Shown piece after piece: positions 46,735 through 56,160 of a stretch of DNA of 64,000 nt. Below the pieces are notes generated by a model. The model ran no database searches and was not told the origin of the DNA. It saw nothing but the letters and a program-made list of their open reading frames with translations. The stretch's first letter is position 1, and each line of letters opens with the position of its first letter. Source of the stretch: Mucilaginibacter mallensis (GTDB taxonomy: Bacteria; Bacteroidota; Bacteroidia; Sphingobacteriales; Sphingobacteriaceae). The translations under genes were made by a program, and so were the position numbers. The stretch spans positions 4,464,001-4,528,000 of the forward strand of contig NZ_LT629740.1 of NCBI RefSeq assembly GCF_900105165.1, given 5' to 3'.

Positions 46735-46770
46735 AAAGGGATTTTCAGGATGTGAGAATCCCTTTTTATT
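46735..46770. terminator. bidirectional terminator between convergent genes
   Basis: AAAGGGATT (46735-46743) pairs with AATCCCTTT (46757-46765); T-rich on the plus strand and the complement also ends in A/T. It serves the sugar MFS gene and the convergent crtZ, whose stop codon overlaps the T tract. It follows a GAACCAGGATTT repeat word that starts on the MFS stop codon. Confidence 0.75.
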
Positions 46771-47203
46771 TTGATTTTTTTCTGCTGATTACTAATAGTC
46801 CAAACTCTTCAGCGGGATGTTTCTCCATGGATTTATGGTGCAGTTTGTGCGCCCTACGGATTTTCAACAGGTATTTGTTATTGGTTTTAAAAGATTTGAA
46901 ACGGTTATGTATGAACCAATCGTGGAAAATAAAGTAGATGATGCCATACAGGCTGATTCCTGTTCCCATCCAAAAACGATAGTCGAGCATGATATGACCG
47001 AGCCACATCAGCCATAAGGCTATTGATGCAAACAGGACACTGAAAAGATCATTCAGCTCAAACTTACCATGCTTATGACCGTGGTGGCTTTTATGGATGA
47101 ACCACAAGGGGCCGTGAAAAAGATATTTGTGAATGGCCCACGAAAACGCTTCCATACCGACCATGCTGAGTAATACAATGCCGGTATCTGTTAAAGCTTT
47201 CAT
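46766..47203 (-). CDS. crtZ: beta-carotene hydroxylase, CrtZ-type (fatty acid hydroxylase superfamily)
   Basis: 145 residues, short and membrane-bound. The di-iron histidine clusters are all present: HKYLFHG, HKSHHGHKHG, HDWFIHNRF and RAHKLHHKSM. This pattern and spacing is characteristic of bacterial CrtZ, which adds hydroxyl groups to the beta-rings of beta-carotene to give zeaxanthin. Yellow carotenoids of this type are common in Bacteroidota. It is downstream of an MFS exporter by 12 bp, probably in one transcript. The other carotenoid genes (crtB, crtI, crtY) are not in the window. Confidence 0.85.
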   Translation of the reverse strand: MKALTDTGIVLLSMVGMEAFSWAIHKYLFHGPLWFIHKSHHGHKHGKFELNDLFSVLFASIALWLMWLGHIMLDYRFWMGTGISLYGIIYFIFHDWFIHNRFKSFKTNNKYLLKIRRAHKLHHKSMEKHPAEEFGLLVISRKKSK

Positions 47204-47215
47204 TCTCCATTAACA

Positions 47216-48412
47216 TCAAACCTGCGCGGTTGTTCGGCATGTTGCAACGCTATGCTCTTTATCCTTTAAACGGAACGTGAACAAAAAAGCGATCAGTATA
47301 TAAAATGACGACAGGAAGAACACCGCATGTATAGATATCATGGTGATGAATCCAGCTGCTATCGGCCCCAGCGTTTGCCCTATTGATGCGCAGGATTGGT
47401 TAAACCCAAGTATGGCTCCCTGACTTTTATTAGTGTTGTTATCGGCAATAATGGCGTTGAGCATGGGGTTGCGCAAGCCATTAAACAAGCCATAAATACA
47501 TATGCAAACCGCAAATGTTAATATGGTAGCCGTAAATCCTGCAAAAAACATAGCTGCAAAGCATAAAAATGTTGAGCCTAATAGAATTACCGTTCGTGAA
47601 CTGATGAGCCTTGTAAACAAGGGTATGCACAACTGCATAATAATGCCCATAGCAGCGAAGCCGGTATAAAGTAAGCCGATGTTATTGGGCGATAGCTTCA
47701 AGGTATCAACCGTAAAGGTCTGGAAGCCGATGATCATGGTGAATTGCGCCATGGTGAGTAAAAAGCCTATAAAAATGGCGATGCCCACAACAGGCACTTT
47801 AAGCGTTGAAAATGATGAGAAAAGCTTTTTGGGTTCGGCAGCAGCTATGGTTTTATGGCCAACCGGGTTGGTTTCCTTCAGGAAAAACACAGTTGCCAGT
47901 ACGCCCAGGAAAGAGATCCCAGCCGCGAAAAAGAATGGCGCCTGCAAACCAAACCTACTCAATAAACCACCTACTGCCGGACCGATCACAAAGCCAAAAG
48001 CAAAAGCCGAACTTAATATACCAAACCGCCTGGCCCTGTTTGCAGGTGTTGAAGTATCAGAAACTATAGCCTGTGCAACTGATATATTTCCCCCGGTTAA
48101 ACCGTCCAATATCCTTGCTGCAAACAACAGGATCACGCCCCGTGCCTCGGCAAACATAATAAAGCTGATACAAGTGCCTATCAAACTAATAGCCAGTAAT
48201 GGCTTGCGGCCGTATTTATCAGAAAGCGACCCTAAAATTGGCGTAGCTATTAATTGTGCTATAGAATATGCAGCCGTTAACCAGCTAAGTGATTGTTCAT
48301 TTATGCCATACCTTTTACCAAAGGTGTACATTAACGGAACTATGATACCAAAACCCAGGGAGTTTATAACACAAATAAATACCAGTGTCCACAGGCTTTT
48401 ATCAATCTTCAT
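47216..48412 (-). CDS. MFS transporter, TetA/DHA1-like
   Basis: 398 residues with twelve expected helices. Motif A is clear after helix 2: LGSLSDKYGRKPLL. The helix 5 motif (GFVIGPAVGGLLSRFG) identifies an antiporter of the drug/H+ DHA1 group. The pattern (NSLGFGIIVPLMYTFGKRYG at the start) fits the TetA-like branch, but tetracycline resistance is not implied. It precedes crtZ by 12 bp, which suggests a shared transcript. Substrate unknown. Confidence 0.8.
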   Translation of the reverse strand: MKIDKSLWTLVFICVINSLGFGIIVPLMYTFGKRYGINEQSLSWLTAAYSIAQLIATPILGSLSDKYGRKPLLAISLIGTCISFIMFAEARGVILLFAARILDGLTGGNISVAQAIVSDTSTPANRARRFGILSSAFAFGFVIGPAVGGLLSRFGLQAPFFFAAGISFLGVLATVFFLKETNPVGHKTIAAAEPKKLFSSFSTLKVPVVGIAIFIGFLLTMAQFTMIIGFQTFTVDTLKLSPNNIGLLYTGFAAMGIIMQLCIPLFTRLISSRTVILLGSTFLCFAAMFFAGFTATILTFAVCICIYGLFNGLRNPMLNAIIADNNTNKSQGAILGFNQSCASIGQTLGPIAAGFITMISIHAVFFLSSFYILIAFLFTFRLKDKEHSVATCRTTAQV

Positions 48413-48492
48413 CAGGGCGAATTTAGTTAATATACCGATTGTTGTTTAAACATTTTTATTGCCCTTATATTTTATTAGGTTCCCTAAAATAT

Positions 48493-48527
48493 AAAAAGCG
48501 GCTTACTTTTTAAGTAGACCGCTTTTT
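48493..48527 (-). terminator. terminator after lpd
   Basis: AAAAAGCGG (48493-48501) pairs with CCGCTTTTT (48519-48527); the inner ACTT/AAGT may extend the stem. It lies 36 bases past the lpd stop. Confidence 0.8.
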
Positions 48528-48562
48528 GCTTTTATTGTTACTGGTTGTAACCTATTTATTAC

Positions 48563-49966
48563 CTAAATATGTATAGGTCTGTTATCCGTAGCTGCTAAAC
48601 AAGCTTCGCGGAATGCTTCGGTATACGTTGGGTGAGCATGGCTGGCACGTGATACATCCTCTGCTGATGCGCGGAACTCCATGGATATAACGGCTTCAGC
48701 AATCATATCCGCAGCACGCGGACCGATGATGTGTACACCTAATATCTCGTCGGTAGCAGCATCTGCCAAAACTTTCACAAAACCATCCAGATCGCCGCTG
48801 GCTACTGCCCTGCCGCTCGCCCTGAAAGGGAATGAACCTGTTTTGTATTTAACGCCTGCCTCTTTTAATTGCTCCTCGGTTTGGCCAACGGCTGCAACTT
48901 CTGGCCAGGTATACACTACACCCGGTATCAGGTTGTAGTTAATATGTGGTTTTTGTCCGGCAATGGTTTCAGCAACCAATGTACCTTCGTCCTCAGCTTT
49001 GTGGGCAAGCATAGCGCCACGGATCACATCGCCTATGGCATAAACCCCCTTAACACTGGTTTCCAGATGATCGTTAACGGCTACTTTTCTACCGCGTTCT
49101 TCAACGGCAAGGCCAATTTTATCTAAACCTAAACCATCAGTATAAGCAATACGGCCTACAGCAACAAGGCAGTAATCGCCTTTCAGCTCTTTCTTTTCGC
49201 CGGTTGGGCTATCAAATGTTACGGTTACTTCTTTACCTTTTACAGTAGCGCCGGTAACTTTGTGGCCTAAGTAAAACTCAACACCTTGTTTCTGCATTAC
49301 TTTTTGCAGTTCCTTACCCAGGCTCTTATCCATAGTCGGGATAATGGAGTCCATAAACTCAATTACAGAAACCTTTGCACCTAAACGGGCATAAACTGAG
49401 CCTAGCTCTAACCCAATAACACCACCGCCTATTAATATCAGGTGTTTAGGTATTTCGGTAAGCGTTAAAGCCTCGGTTGAGGTAATGATGCGTTTTTTAT
49501 CGATCTTGATAAAAGGCAGGCTTGATGGTTTTGAACCGGTAGCTATAATAACATTGGTGCCGGTGATCTCCTGGGTAGTACCATCGGTTTTGGTTATAAC
49601 AACGGTGTTTTTGTCTTTAAAAGAACCCACACCCTGGTATGAATCAATTTTATTTTTTTTGAACAGGAAGGTAATACCACTGGTATTTTTAGCAACAACC
49701 TCTGTTTTGCGCTTCATCATCTGGGTTAGATCAACCGATAAATTATCAAGGTTGATACCGTGGGTTTTGAAGGTATGTGATGCATTGTAATAATGCTCAG
49801 AAGAATCAAGTAAAGCCTTTGAAGGGATACAGCCCACATTAAGGCAGGTACCGCCAAAGGTTGAATATTTTTCGATACAGGCAGTTTTTAAACCCAATTG
49901 GGCAGCACGTATAGCGGCTACATAGCCACCAGGGCCCGAACCGATAACGATAACATCATATTGCAT
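48563..49966 (-). CDS. lpd: dihydrolipoyl dehydrogenase (E3)
   Basis: 467 residues, normal length. It reoxidises dihydrolipoyl groups on E2 with FAD and NAD+, in the 2-oxoglutarate, pyruvate or glycine-cleavage complexes. Signatures: GSGPGGYVAAIRAAQLG (FAD), the redox disulfide GGTCLNVGCIPSKALL, GGGVIGLELGSVYARLGAKVSVIE (NAD), YAIGDVI (FAD), and the C-terminal active-site pair ASHAHPTYTEAFREA with His and Glu. It is monocistronic, far from sucA-sucB. Confidence 0.97.
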   Translation of the reverse strand: MQYDVIVIGSGPGGYVAAIRAAQLGLKTACIEKYSTFGGTCLNVGCIPSKALLDSSEHYYNASHTFKTHGINLDNLSVDLTQMMKRKTEVVAKNTSGITFLFKKNKIDSYQGVGSFKDKNTVVITKTDGTTQEITGTNVIIATGSKPSSLPFIKIDKKRIITSTEALTLTEIPKHLILIGGGVIGLELGSVYARLGAKVSVIEFMDSIIPTMDKSLGKELQKVMQKQGVEFYLGHKVTGATVKGKEVTVTFDSPTGEKKELKGDYCLVAVGRIAYTDGLGLDKIGLAVEERGRKVAVNDHLETSVKGVYAIGDVIRGAMLAHKAEDEGTLVAETIAGQKPHINYNLIPGVVYTWPEVAAVGQTEEQLKEAGVKYKTGSFPFRASGRAVASGDLDGFVKVLADAATDEILGVHIIGPRAADMIAEAVISMEFRASAEDVSRASHAHPTYTEAFREACLAATDNRPIHI

Positions 49967-50055
49967 AGTAGTGTAAATTTGCGAGCAAAGTTAAGCATTA
50001 TCTGCAGCTAAAAAAGCTCAATTATGTTAGTATTAAGTCAATTGTGGCGGATAGT

Positions 50056-50835
50056 TTAATCCTCTTTTATTGAACCTGCATCCTTTGTTTTATAGTAACC
50101 CATTTTCAGCATAAACAGCACAAACAAGCTACCCAGCGGCACACCAAATGCCCATACCGAATTTAAATAGCCTGTGTAGGCAAAAGTTAACCCGAATAAA
50201 ATCTGAACGCTGAGCAATTTAAAGAATATACCACCCACCGCATTGTAACCAATAGTTGGCACATTCAACAAGATAACGGCTAAATACTTGAGCCATTTGC
50301 GTTTTATATTGCTGCGCCTTATCTGCACAATAACATAAATATTAAGGGCTAGTATAAGGAGCGGTATAATCGCAAAAAGCCAAAAGGTGGTCATGTTAGG
50401 GATCTTCTGCTTTACATCGAGCAAATTAAAGTTGAAGATCTTTTGCGATTTATCGTTAAATATCACCTGTACCTCGCCAAACTCCGTTGCATTGGAGACC
50501 TGCATACGGAAAACGGTTTGCCCCGGCGCTGTACCGTCTGACCGGGTTGAAAAGGTTTTCTGCGCTGTTTCAAATGAATAATCCAGCTTAGTACCAAAAT
50601 TCTGCACAAGGGATTGATGCACCAGTTTGAGCGATTTTTGGATAGTATCTACATATTGAGCATTTACCCCCTGCAGATCCATTAATGAAGTACATTTATT
50701 GTAATCCTCATGTATCAGCGCTTCACAAAATTGTTTACTGGTATCCTTATAACTGAATACGTTACCTATAAAACTGCAACCGCCTAATAATACGGTTAGT
50801 AGGATAGCCGGAATAATTAATTTAATCTTCTTCAT
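50056..50835 (-). CDS. membrane lipoprotein of unknown function
   Basis: 259 residues. The signal ends LLGGCSF, lipobox Cys20. The extracytoplasmic part (about 25-160) has no clear family signature; its helix-turn pattern (SKQFCEALIHEDYNKCTSLMD) and strand segment (VFRMQVSNATEFGEVQVIF) recall DUF3887/DUF4864-like folds, with low confidence. Four hydrophobic helices fill the C-terminal half (about 145-250), so it combines a lipid anchor with membrane helices, which is unusual. It lies between lpd and a divergent M1 peptidase. Confidence 0.6.
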   Translation of the reverse strand: MKKIKLIIPAILLTVLLGGCSFIGNVFSYKDTSKQFCEALIHEDYNKCTSLMDLQGVNAQYVDTIQKSLKLVHQSLVQNFGTKLDYSFETAQKTFSTRSDGTAPGQTVFRMQVSNATEFGEVQVIFNDKSQKIFNFNLLDVKQKIPNMTTFWLFAIIPLLILALNIYVIVQIRRSNIKRKWLKYLAVILLNVPTIGYNAVGGIFFKLLSVQILFGLTFAYTGYLNSVWAFGVPLGSLFVLFMLKMGYYKTKDAGSIKED

Positions 50836-50947
50836 TATAAATAAGACAAGGAATAAGCCTCTAAAATGCTGCGAACTTATTAATAATTTTTAACTTGTAT
50901 TATTAATGCTTTGAGTATTTTAGCCGTTTAACTGACTGACAAAACAA

Positions 50948-52639
50948 ATGAAATTAAACAGATTACTGATAGTTTTTCTAGGGATCCTATCTTTTAATGC
51001 AAAGGCCCAACTGGGTACGCCTAAAGATACATTTACCCACGCCGATACCCTGCGTGGCAATATATATTCACCGTTTCGTACCTGCTACGATATTAATTAC
51101 TACCACCTGGATGTTAAGTTTGATATCGACAATAAATCCATCAGCGGTAATGTACTTTTCAAATATACCGCTACACAGGATTTCACCCGGTTGCAGTTCG
51201 ACCTGTATGATAACCTGAAGATTGAAAAAGTGGTTTATAAAGGTGCCGAAGTGCCATACACGCGAGAAGCTAATGCTGTATTTGTTACTTTCCCTAATAC
51301 CATAAGCAAGGGCAGCAAAGATGAATTTACGGTTTATTACTCGGGCAACCCTACCATCGCCAAAAATGCGCCATGGGATGGTGGTGTAGTTTATAAAAAA
51401 GATTCATTAAACAAGCCATGGGTGGCTACTGCCTGCCAGGGCGATGGAGCGAGCATGTGGTGGCCTAATAAGGACCAGCAGGCTGATGAGGTAGATAGTG
51501 CTTTGATTAGCATAAGTGTACCTACGGGGCTAAAAGACGTATCAAATGGCCGATTACGCAAAGTGACCGACCTGGGCAATGGCTATACGCAGTTTGATTG
51601 GTTTGTAGCTAACCCTATAAACAACTATGATATAGCTGCCAACATTGGTGATTATACCCATTTCAGCGATACTTATGATGGCGAAAAAGGCAAGCTAAGT
51701 CTTGATTACTGGGTACTGCCCTATCACCTGGAGCAAGCTAAAAAGCAATTCGGCGCAAATGTAAAGCGGATGCTGCAATCGCATGAGCACTGGTTTGGGC
51801 CCTATCCTTTTTATGAGGATGGTTATAAGCTGATTGAAACGCCGCATTTAGGTATGGAACATCAAAGCGGTATAGCCTACGGCAATCATTACATGAATGG
51901 CTATTTGGGTATGGATCTTTCCCACACCGGATGGGGCTTAAAATTCGACTATATTATTATACATGAAAGTGGGCACGAATGGTTTGGCAACAACATTACT
52001 TCAAAAGATCTGGCCGACATGTGGATACATGAATCTTTTACCGATTACTCTGAATCATTATTTGTTGAAACATTCTACGGCAAACAAGCCGGGCAGGAAT
52101 ATGTGCACGGTTTACGTAATGGTATAGCTAATGACAGACCTATAGTTGGCCCATACGGCGTTAATAAAGAAGGTGCGGAAGATATGTATGATAAAGGTTC
52201 GGTTATTTTAAATATGGTGCGTACTATTATTAATGATGATGAAAAATGGCGCAGTATTTTACGGGGACTAAATAAAACTTTTTATCACCAAACAGTTACC
52301 TATAATGATATTGTAAATTATATTTCTGATCACTCAGGCCAAAACTTAAAACCTGTTTTTGATCAATACCTACATTATACCAATTTGCCCGTATTGTACA
52401 TCACTAATAAAAAAGGTAAATTATACTGTATGTGGACAGGCTGTATCCCTGATTTTAATATGCCGGTAAGAATAAGGATGAAAGGCGCTGAATACAAATA
52501 CTTTACACCAAAAGCAACCAACGGAAGAGGCCCCGTTAGCTCAAGAGTACAACCTACGCTTATTAACATCCCCAGCGTAAATAAAGATAACGTTGAGGTT
52601 GATACTTTTAACTATTATATAGGCGTATTGGTAGATTAA
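50948..52639 (+). CDS. M1-family zinc metallopeptidase, secreted (short form)
   Basis: 563 residues with a signal peptide (SFNAKAQ). N-terminal beta-domain: CYDINYYHLDVKFDIDNKSISGNVLFKYT (about 38-66). Core: TPHLGMEHQSGIAYGNHY supplies the G-x-M-E-like loop, the zinc motif is HESGHEWFGNN, and the third ligand Glu is in MWIHESFTDYSE, followed by the Tyr-containing YDKGSVILNMVR. It is shorter than the 29380 paralogue and ends soon after the catalytic domain. Role: periplasmic peptide hydrolysis. It is followed by a terminator at 52679-52732, then by the GIN-domain gene. Confidence 0.9.
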   Translation: MKLNRLLIVFLGILSFNAKAQLGTPKDTFTHADTLRGNIYSPFRTCYDINYYHLDVKFDIDNKSISGNVLFKYTATQDFTRLQFDLYDNLKIEKVVYKGAEVPYTREANAVFVTFPNTISKGSKDEFTVYYSGNPTIAKNAPWDGGVVYKKDSLNKPWVATACQGDGASMWWPNKDQQADEVDSALISISVPTGLKDVSNGRLRKVTDLGNGYTQFDWFVANPINNYDIAANIGDYTHFSDTYDGEKGKLSLDYWVLPYHLEQAKKQFGANVKRMLQSHEHWFGPYPFYEDGYKLIETPHLGMEHQSGIAYGNHYMNGYLGMDLSHTGWGLKFDYIIIHESGHEWFGNNITSKDLADMWIHESFTDYSESLFVETFYGKQAGQEYVHGLRNGIANDRPIVGPYGVNKEGAEDMYDKGSVILNMVRTIINDDEKWRSILRGLNKTFYHQTVTYNDIVNYISDHSGQNLKPVFDQYLHYTNLPVLYITNKKGKLYCMWTGCIPDFNMPVRIRMKGAEYKYFTPKATNGRGPVSSRVQPTLINIPSVNKDNVEVDTFNYYIGVLVD

Positions 52640-52678
52640 TGATTTAATCTTTAACAGTACCGGCTAATTCAGTAAATT

Positions 52679-52732
52679 GCCCTTTATAGATCCCTGCTTA
52701 TATAAAAGGATTTATAAAGGGCTTAATTTTTT
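52679..52732 (+). terminator. terminator of the short M1 gene
   Basis: GCCCTTTATA...TCC (52679-52693) pairs with GGA...TATAAAGGGC (52708-52722), followed by TTAATTTTTTT. Confidence 0.8.
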
Positions 52733-52794
52733 TGAATTTTCGTGCAACTAGTTCTATATACCAGGCGTCTTATAACCAAACAAACTCATAGATT

Positions 52795-53532
52795 ATGAAA
52801 TCAATTACTAAAATCTTATTGGCAGCCGCATTACTAACCGGCGCCAACTATACTTTTGCAAACACACCTGCAACTGCAAAAGTTAAAACAGACAATACCG
52901 TACAGGACCGCCACCTTACAGGCTTTAACGCCGTTGACGCTGCCGGTTCATTTGATGTATACATTGTACAAAACGGTACTGAATCGGTAAGAGTTGAAGC
53001 CCCTGCTGATGTTATCAACAAAATTGTTACTGAAGTTGAGGGTGGCGAATTAAAGATACATGACAAAAACAATTCTGGCTGGAACTGGAGCGGGTTAACC
53101 CATAAAAAGATAGCTGTTTATGTTTCAGTAAAAGATATCAACAGCATTGGCATTACCGGTTCAGGCGATGTGTTTTTTAAGGAAGGTATCAAAGCAAATT
53201 CACTGAAAATAAGAGTAAGTGGTTCAGGCGATGTGATTGGGAAGGTTGACGTAAAATCGTTAGAAGCCAGTATCTCAGGTTCGGGCGATATGAAGCTTTC
53301 AGGCCATGCTGAAACTTCAGCAGTGCATGTATCAGGCTCAGGTGATTTCACCGCTAAAGAACTGGCTACTGTAAATACCTCTGTACATGTAACAGGCTCT
53401 GGCGACGCTGCTATTAACGTTAGCGGTAGTCTTGATGCTTCGGTATCAGGCTCAGGTGATGTTAGCTACACCGGTGGCGCACAGCATGTTGTTAAATCAA
53501 AATCAGGCAGTGGCGATATTAGTGGTCATTAA
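52795..53532 (+). CDS. GIN-domain (DUF2807) secreted beta-helix protein
   Basis: 245 residues with a signal peptide (to FANTPA). The rest is a DUF2807/GIN auto-transporter-like domain: LTGFNAVDAAGSFDVYIVQNGTESVRVEAPADVINKIVTEVEGGELKIHDK is the family start. Then a right-handed beta-helix of short turns, marked by repeated G-S-G-D words (GSGDVFF, GSGDVIG, GSGDMKL, GSGDFTA, GSGDAAI, GSGDVSY, GSGDISG) spaced about 18-22 residues apart. It is common in Bacteroidota with unknown function, often a cell-surface or periplasmic protein. A terminator follows. Confidence 0.85.
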   Translation: MKSITKILLAAALLTGANYTFANTPATAKVKTDNTVQDRHLTGFNAVDAAGSFDVYIVQNGTESVRVEAPADVINKIVTEVEGGELKIHDKNNSGWNWSGLTHKKIAVYVSVKDINSIGITGSGDVFFKEGIKANSLKIRVSGSGDVIGKVDVKSLEASISGSGDMKLSGHAETSAVHVSGSGDFTAKELATVNTSVHVTGSGDAAINVSGSLDASVSGSGDVSYTGGAQHVVKSKSGSGDISGH

Positions 53533-53553
53533 TTATTAATTGATATATAATAG

Positions 53554-53587
53554 AAGCGCCCTGTTCTTTTGGAACAGGGCGCTTTTT
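53554..53587 (+). terminator. terminator of the GIN-domain gene
   Basis: AAGCGCCCTGTTC (53554-53566) with GAACAGGGCGCTT (53572-53584), 5-base loop, then Ts. Perfect 13-bp stem. Confidence 0.92.
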
Positions 53588-53610
53588 GTTTAAGATCCAA
53601 CTCTCAACGC

Positions 53611-54225
53611 GTCATTGCGAGGGACGAAGCAATCTCTATGCTATGCAGAGCACGATTATTGTCTGTTGAGTCGCATGGTATCGCTCATAGCCGCTAGGGC
53701 TTTAGTCGTTTTTCGCAAGTTGTTTATTTTCAAATGTGCTCAAGAGGGCTTCGCCGTATTGTCTTCGCCACAAAAGGACCAAAAATGCAAGCCAGTAGAA
53801 ATGCTTCTTTGCCGCACTGGGCATTTGCCTTGCAACTCAGGCAAAACCTGGGCTGGAAGCTTTTTGCGGCCATATTGTGTACACCACCCCATGCGCTGCA
53901 AAAATTTCCTATGTCCTGCCACGCGCAAGGCCACCATCGTTTTGCCTGACTTCATCCGATGCTGTTCTACTGACGAAAAAAGGAACCTCACAACGCTTTT
54001 CATAAGGAAAGAGCTTTAATTGAAACGTAATTAAAAGCGGGCAATGGCCTGACAAAAAGCGCGGGCCTGGGTGTTTTGCCTGTGGGTGGAAGGATCTTTT
54101 TGTCTTGACTTTTTGGTTCTTTTGTGTCAAGACAAAAGAACTAGGGCTCCGCGCCCATGAGCGGCTTCACAAGATAAGCAAACGCATATGCATAACCGCT
54201 CTGTACTCTGGAGGATTGCTTTGCT
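53611..54225. repeat. about 0.6-kb non-coding repeat, copy 3
   Basis: Left end GTCATTGCGAGGGACGAAGC. It shares with copy 1 the TCGCTCATAGCCGCTA block, CAGGCAAAACCTGGGCTG, CACCATCGTTTTGCCTGA, and a right half nearly identical to copy 1 (GCGCGGGCCTGGGTGTTTTG, CGGAAGGATC or its close variant). The central stem is TTTTTGC (53861-53867) facing GCAAAAA (53898-53904). The left TTGTCTTGATAC arm is replaced by unrelated sequence. Right limit uncertain. Confidence 0.75.
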
Positions 54226-54264
54226 TGATAATAGCAAGCTTGGGTAAGACCGAACTAACGACCA

Positions 54265-54299
54265 ACAAAAAAGGCCCTGATCAAATGATCAGGGCCTTT
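54265..54299 (-). terminator. terminator of the spc-alpha operon
   Basis: AAAGGCCCTGATCA (54270-54283), loop AA, TGATCAGGGCCTTT (54286-54299). On the minus strand a run of Us follows (complement of 54265-54272). It closes the operon 24 bases beyond rplQ. Confidence 0.9.
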
Positions 54300-54323
54300 A
54301 ATATTAATTGAAAGAGGGATTAA

Positions 54324-54902
54324 TTATTCTCCTTTTTCAGCGTTTTCTTCGTTATCAGCAGCTGGTGCTTCTTCGGCAGCAGGAGCTTCTGCTACTGGAG
54401 CTTCGTCAACAACAGGCGCTTCAATAACCTCTGCAACTGGAGCAGCAGCAGTATCCTGTGCAACAGGAGCCTTAGCTTTAGCTGAACCACCACGACGACG
54501 GGTTGTCTTTTTAGCTGTTTGAGCGTTATCGCCACCGTAAACAGTGTTATAATCTACTAATTCAATCAGTGCCATTTCAGCATTGTCACCTAAACGGTTT
54601 TCCATTTTGATGATACGTGTGTAACCACCCGGACGGTTAGCAATTTTCTCAGCTATATCACGGAACAGGATGCTAACTGCATCTTTATCCTGTAAATAGC
54701 TAAATGCTGTACGACGTGAGTGAGTAGTGTCGCTTTTTGATTTAGTTAAGATTGGCTCAACATATACGCGTAAAGCTTTTGCTTTAGCTAATGTTGTAGT
54801 AATACGCTTGTGTAAAATAAGCGAAGTCGCCATGTTACTCAGCATCGCTTTGCGGTGGCTGGTAGTACGGCCTAAGTGATTGTGTTTTTTTCCGTGTCTC
54901 AT
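54324..54902 (-). CDS. rplQ: ribosomal protein bL17 with long acidic tail
   Basis: 192 residues. The L17 core (about 1-125: RHGKKHNHLGRTTSHRKAMLSNMATSLI through LIELVDYNTVYGG) matches the family. A tail of about 60 residues rich in Ala, Pro, Glu and Val follows, with repeated APVAE-like words; standard L17 is about 120-130. Such tails are known in Bacteroidota and probably stay flexible. Last gene of the operon, after rpoA. Confidence 0.95.
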   Translation of the reverse strand: MRHGKKHNHLGRTTSHRKAMLSNMATSLILHKRITTTLAKAKALRVYVEPILTKSKSDTTHSRRTAFSYLQDKDAVSILFRDIAEKIANRPGGYTRIIKMENRLGDNAEMALIELVDYNTVYGGDNAQTAKKTTRRRGGSAKAKAPVAQDTAAAPVAEVIEAPVVDEAPVAEAPAAEEAPAADNEENAEKGE

Positions 54903-54987
54903 TGTTTTTTAATTTTAGCACGTGCATACCGTTGGGCGATTACCTCAAGCCCTCGGAATTATGCCTTCGCTGTTATTTGTTATTATA

Positions 54988-55066
54988 GATTCAAGAATTA
55001 AGAGTCAGGAATCAAGACTAAATCTTTGTTCTTGATTCCTGACTCTTGTTCCTTGAATCTTGATTC
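54988..55066. repeat. heptad-repeat hairpin G (TTGATTC type) between rpoA and rplQ
   Basis: The left arm (54988-55022) reads GATTCAA, GAATTAA, GAGTCAG, GAATCAA, GACTAAA. The right arm (55025-55066) reads TTTGTTC, TTGATTC, CTGACTC, TTGTTCC, TTGAATC, TTGATTC. The arms are complementary, almost without a spacer. It starts 8 bases past the rpoA stop codon, inside the alpha operon. Confidence 0.88.
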
Positions 55067-55073
55067 TATTAAA

Positions 55074-56066
55074 TTATTCTTCGTCTAACTTAAATTTAGA
55101 CAGGTTCATACCGAAAGATAATCCTTTTGATTTAACCAGGTCCTGAATTTCAGTTAATGATTTTTTACCGAAGTTTCTGAATTTTAACATGTCAGCAACA
55201 TCGTATGATACTAAATCAGCCAGGCTGCGGATGTCAGCCGCTTTAAGGCAATTTAATGCACGTACTGAAAGATCAAGGTCAACCAATTCAGTTTTCAGGA
55301 TCTTGCGCATGTGCAGGATCTCTTCGTCAACTTCTTTAGTTTCTTCCTTAGCCTGTGCTTCAAGCATCATGTTTTCATCGCTGAACAGCATAAAGTGCTG
55401 GATCAGGATCTTAGCTGCTTCCTTAAGGGCATCTTCAGGGTGTATTGAACCATCAGTTGTAATATCCAGTACTAATTTTTCGTAGTCTGTTTTTTGTTCA
55501 ACACGATAGTTTTCAATAGTGAACTTTACGTTTTTGATTGGGGTGAAAATAGAATCGATAGCTATTACACCTACATTAGCATCAGGGTTTTTATTTTCGT
55601 CGCTTGGGATGTAACCACGACCCTTATTGATAGTAAGCTCAATTTCAAGCGTTACTGAAGAGTCCATGTTACAGATAACAAGGTCAGGATTTAAAACTGT
55701 AAAGTTGTTAGAGAACTTGCTGATATCGCCAGCTTTAAAAGCATCCTGACCATTAATGATCACGAATATTTTTTCGCTGTCGCCAGATTCGCCTGTTTTT
55801 TTGAAGCGTACCTGTTTAAGGTTCAGTATGATCTCGGTAACATCTTCAACAACACCTTTGATTGTAGAAAACTCATGCATCACTCCTGAGAAACGTACAG
55901 AAGTAATCGCATAACCTTCTAATGATGAAAGTAAGATACGACGCAGAGCATTACCAATGGTTATACCGAAACCTGGTTCTAACGGACGAAACTCAAACGT
56001 GCCATCAAAATCAGTTGATTTCTGCATGATAACCTTGTCTGGTTTTTGAAATGCTAAAATTGCCAT
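55074..56066 (-). CDS. rpoA: DNA-directed RNA polymerase subunit alpha
   Basis: 330 residues, normal length. The N-terminal domain (about 1-230: FEFRPLEPGFGITIGNALRRILLSSLEGYAITSV) dimerises and assembles the polymerase. The C-terminal domain (about 250-325: LDLSVRALNCLKAADIRSLADLVSYDVADMLKFRNFGKKSLTEI) binds DNA upstream elements and activators. In the alpha operon after rpsD, before rplQ. Confidence 0.97.
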   Translation of the reverse strand: MAILAFQKPDKVIMQKSTDFDGTFEFRPLEPGFGITIGNALRRILLSSLEGYAITSVRFSGVMHEFSTIKGVVEDVTEIILNLKQVRFKKTGESGDSEKIFVIINGQDAFKAGDISKFSNNFTVLNPDLVICNMDSSVTLEIELTINKGRGYIPSDENKNPDANVGVIAIDSIFTPIKNVKFTIENYRVEQKTDYEKLVLDITTDGSIHPEDALKEAAKILIQHFMLFSDENMMLEAQAKEETKEVDEEILHMRKILKTELVDLDLSVRALNCLKAADIRSLADLVSYDVADMLKFRNFGKKSLTEIQDLVKSKGLSFGMNLSKFKLDEE

Positions 56067-56160
56067 TTATATCCTTTGTTTATTGTTTACGAATTGATTT
56101 GATTAAACCACAAAAATGATTGGTAAAAATTACCAACCATTATGTGTATAAGTATCGTTA

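Noticed and set aside
47679..48449. 256-residue plus-strand frame opposite the MFS exporter
   Set aside because: Antisense to a complete twelve-helix transporter with motif A; no domain of its own.
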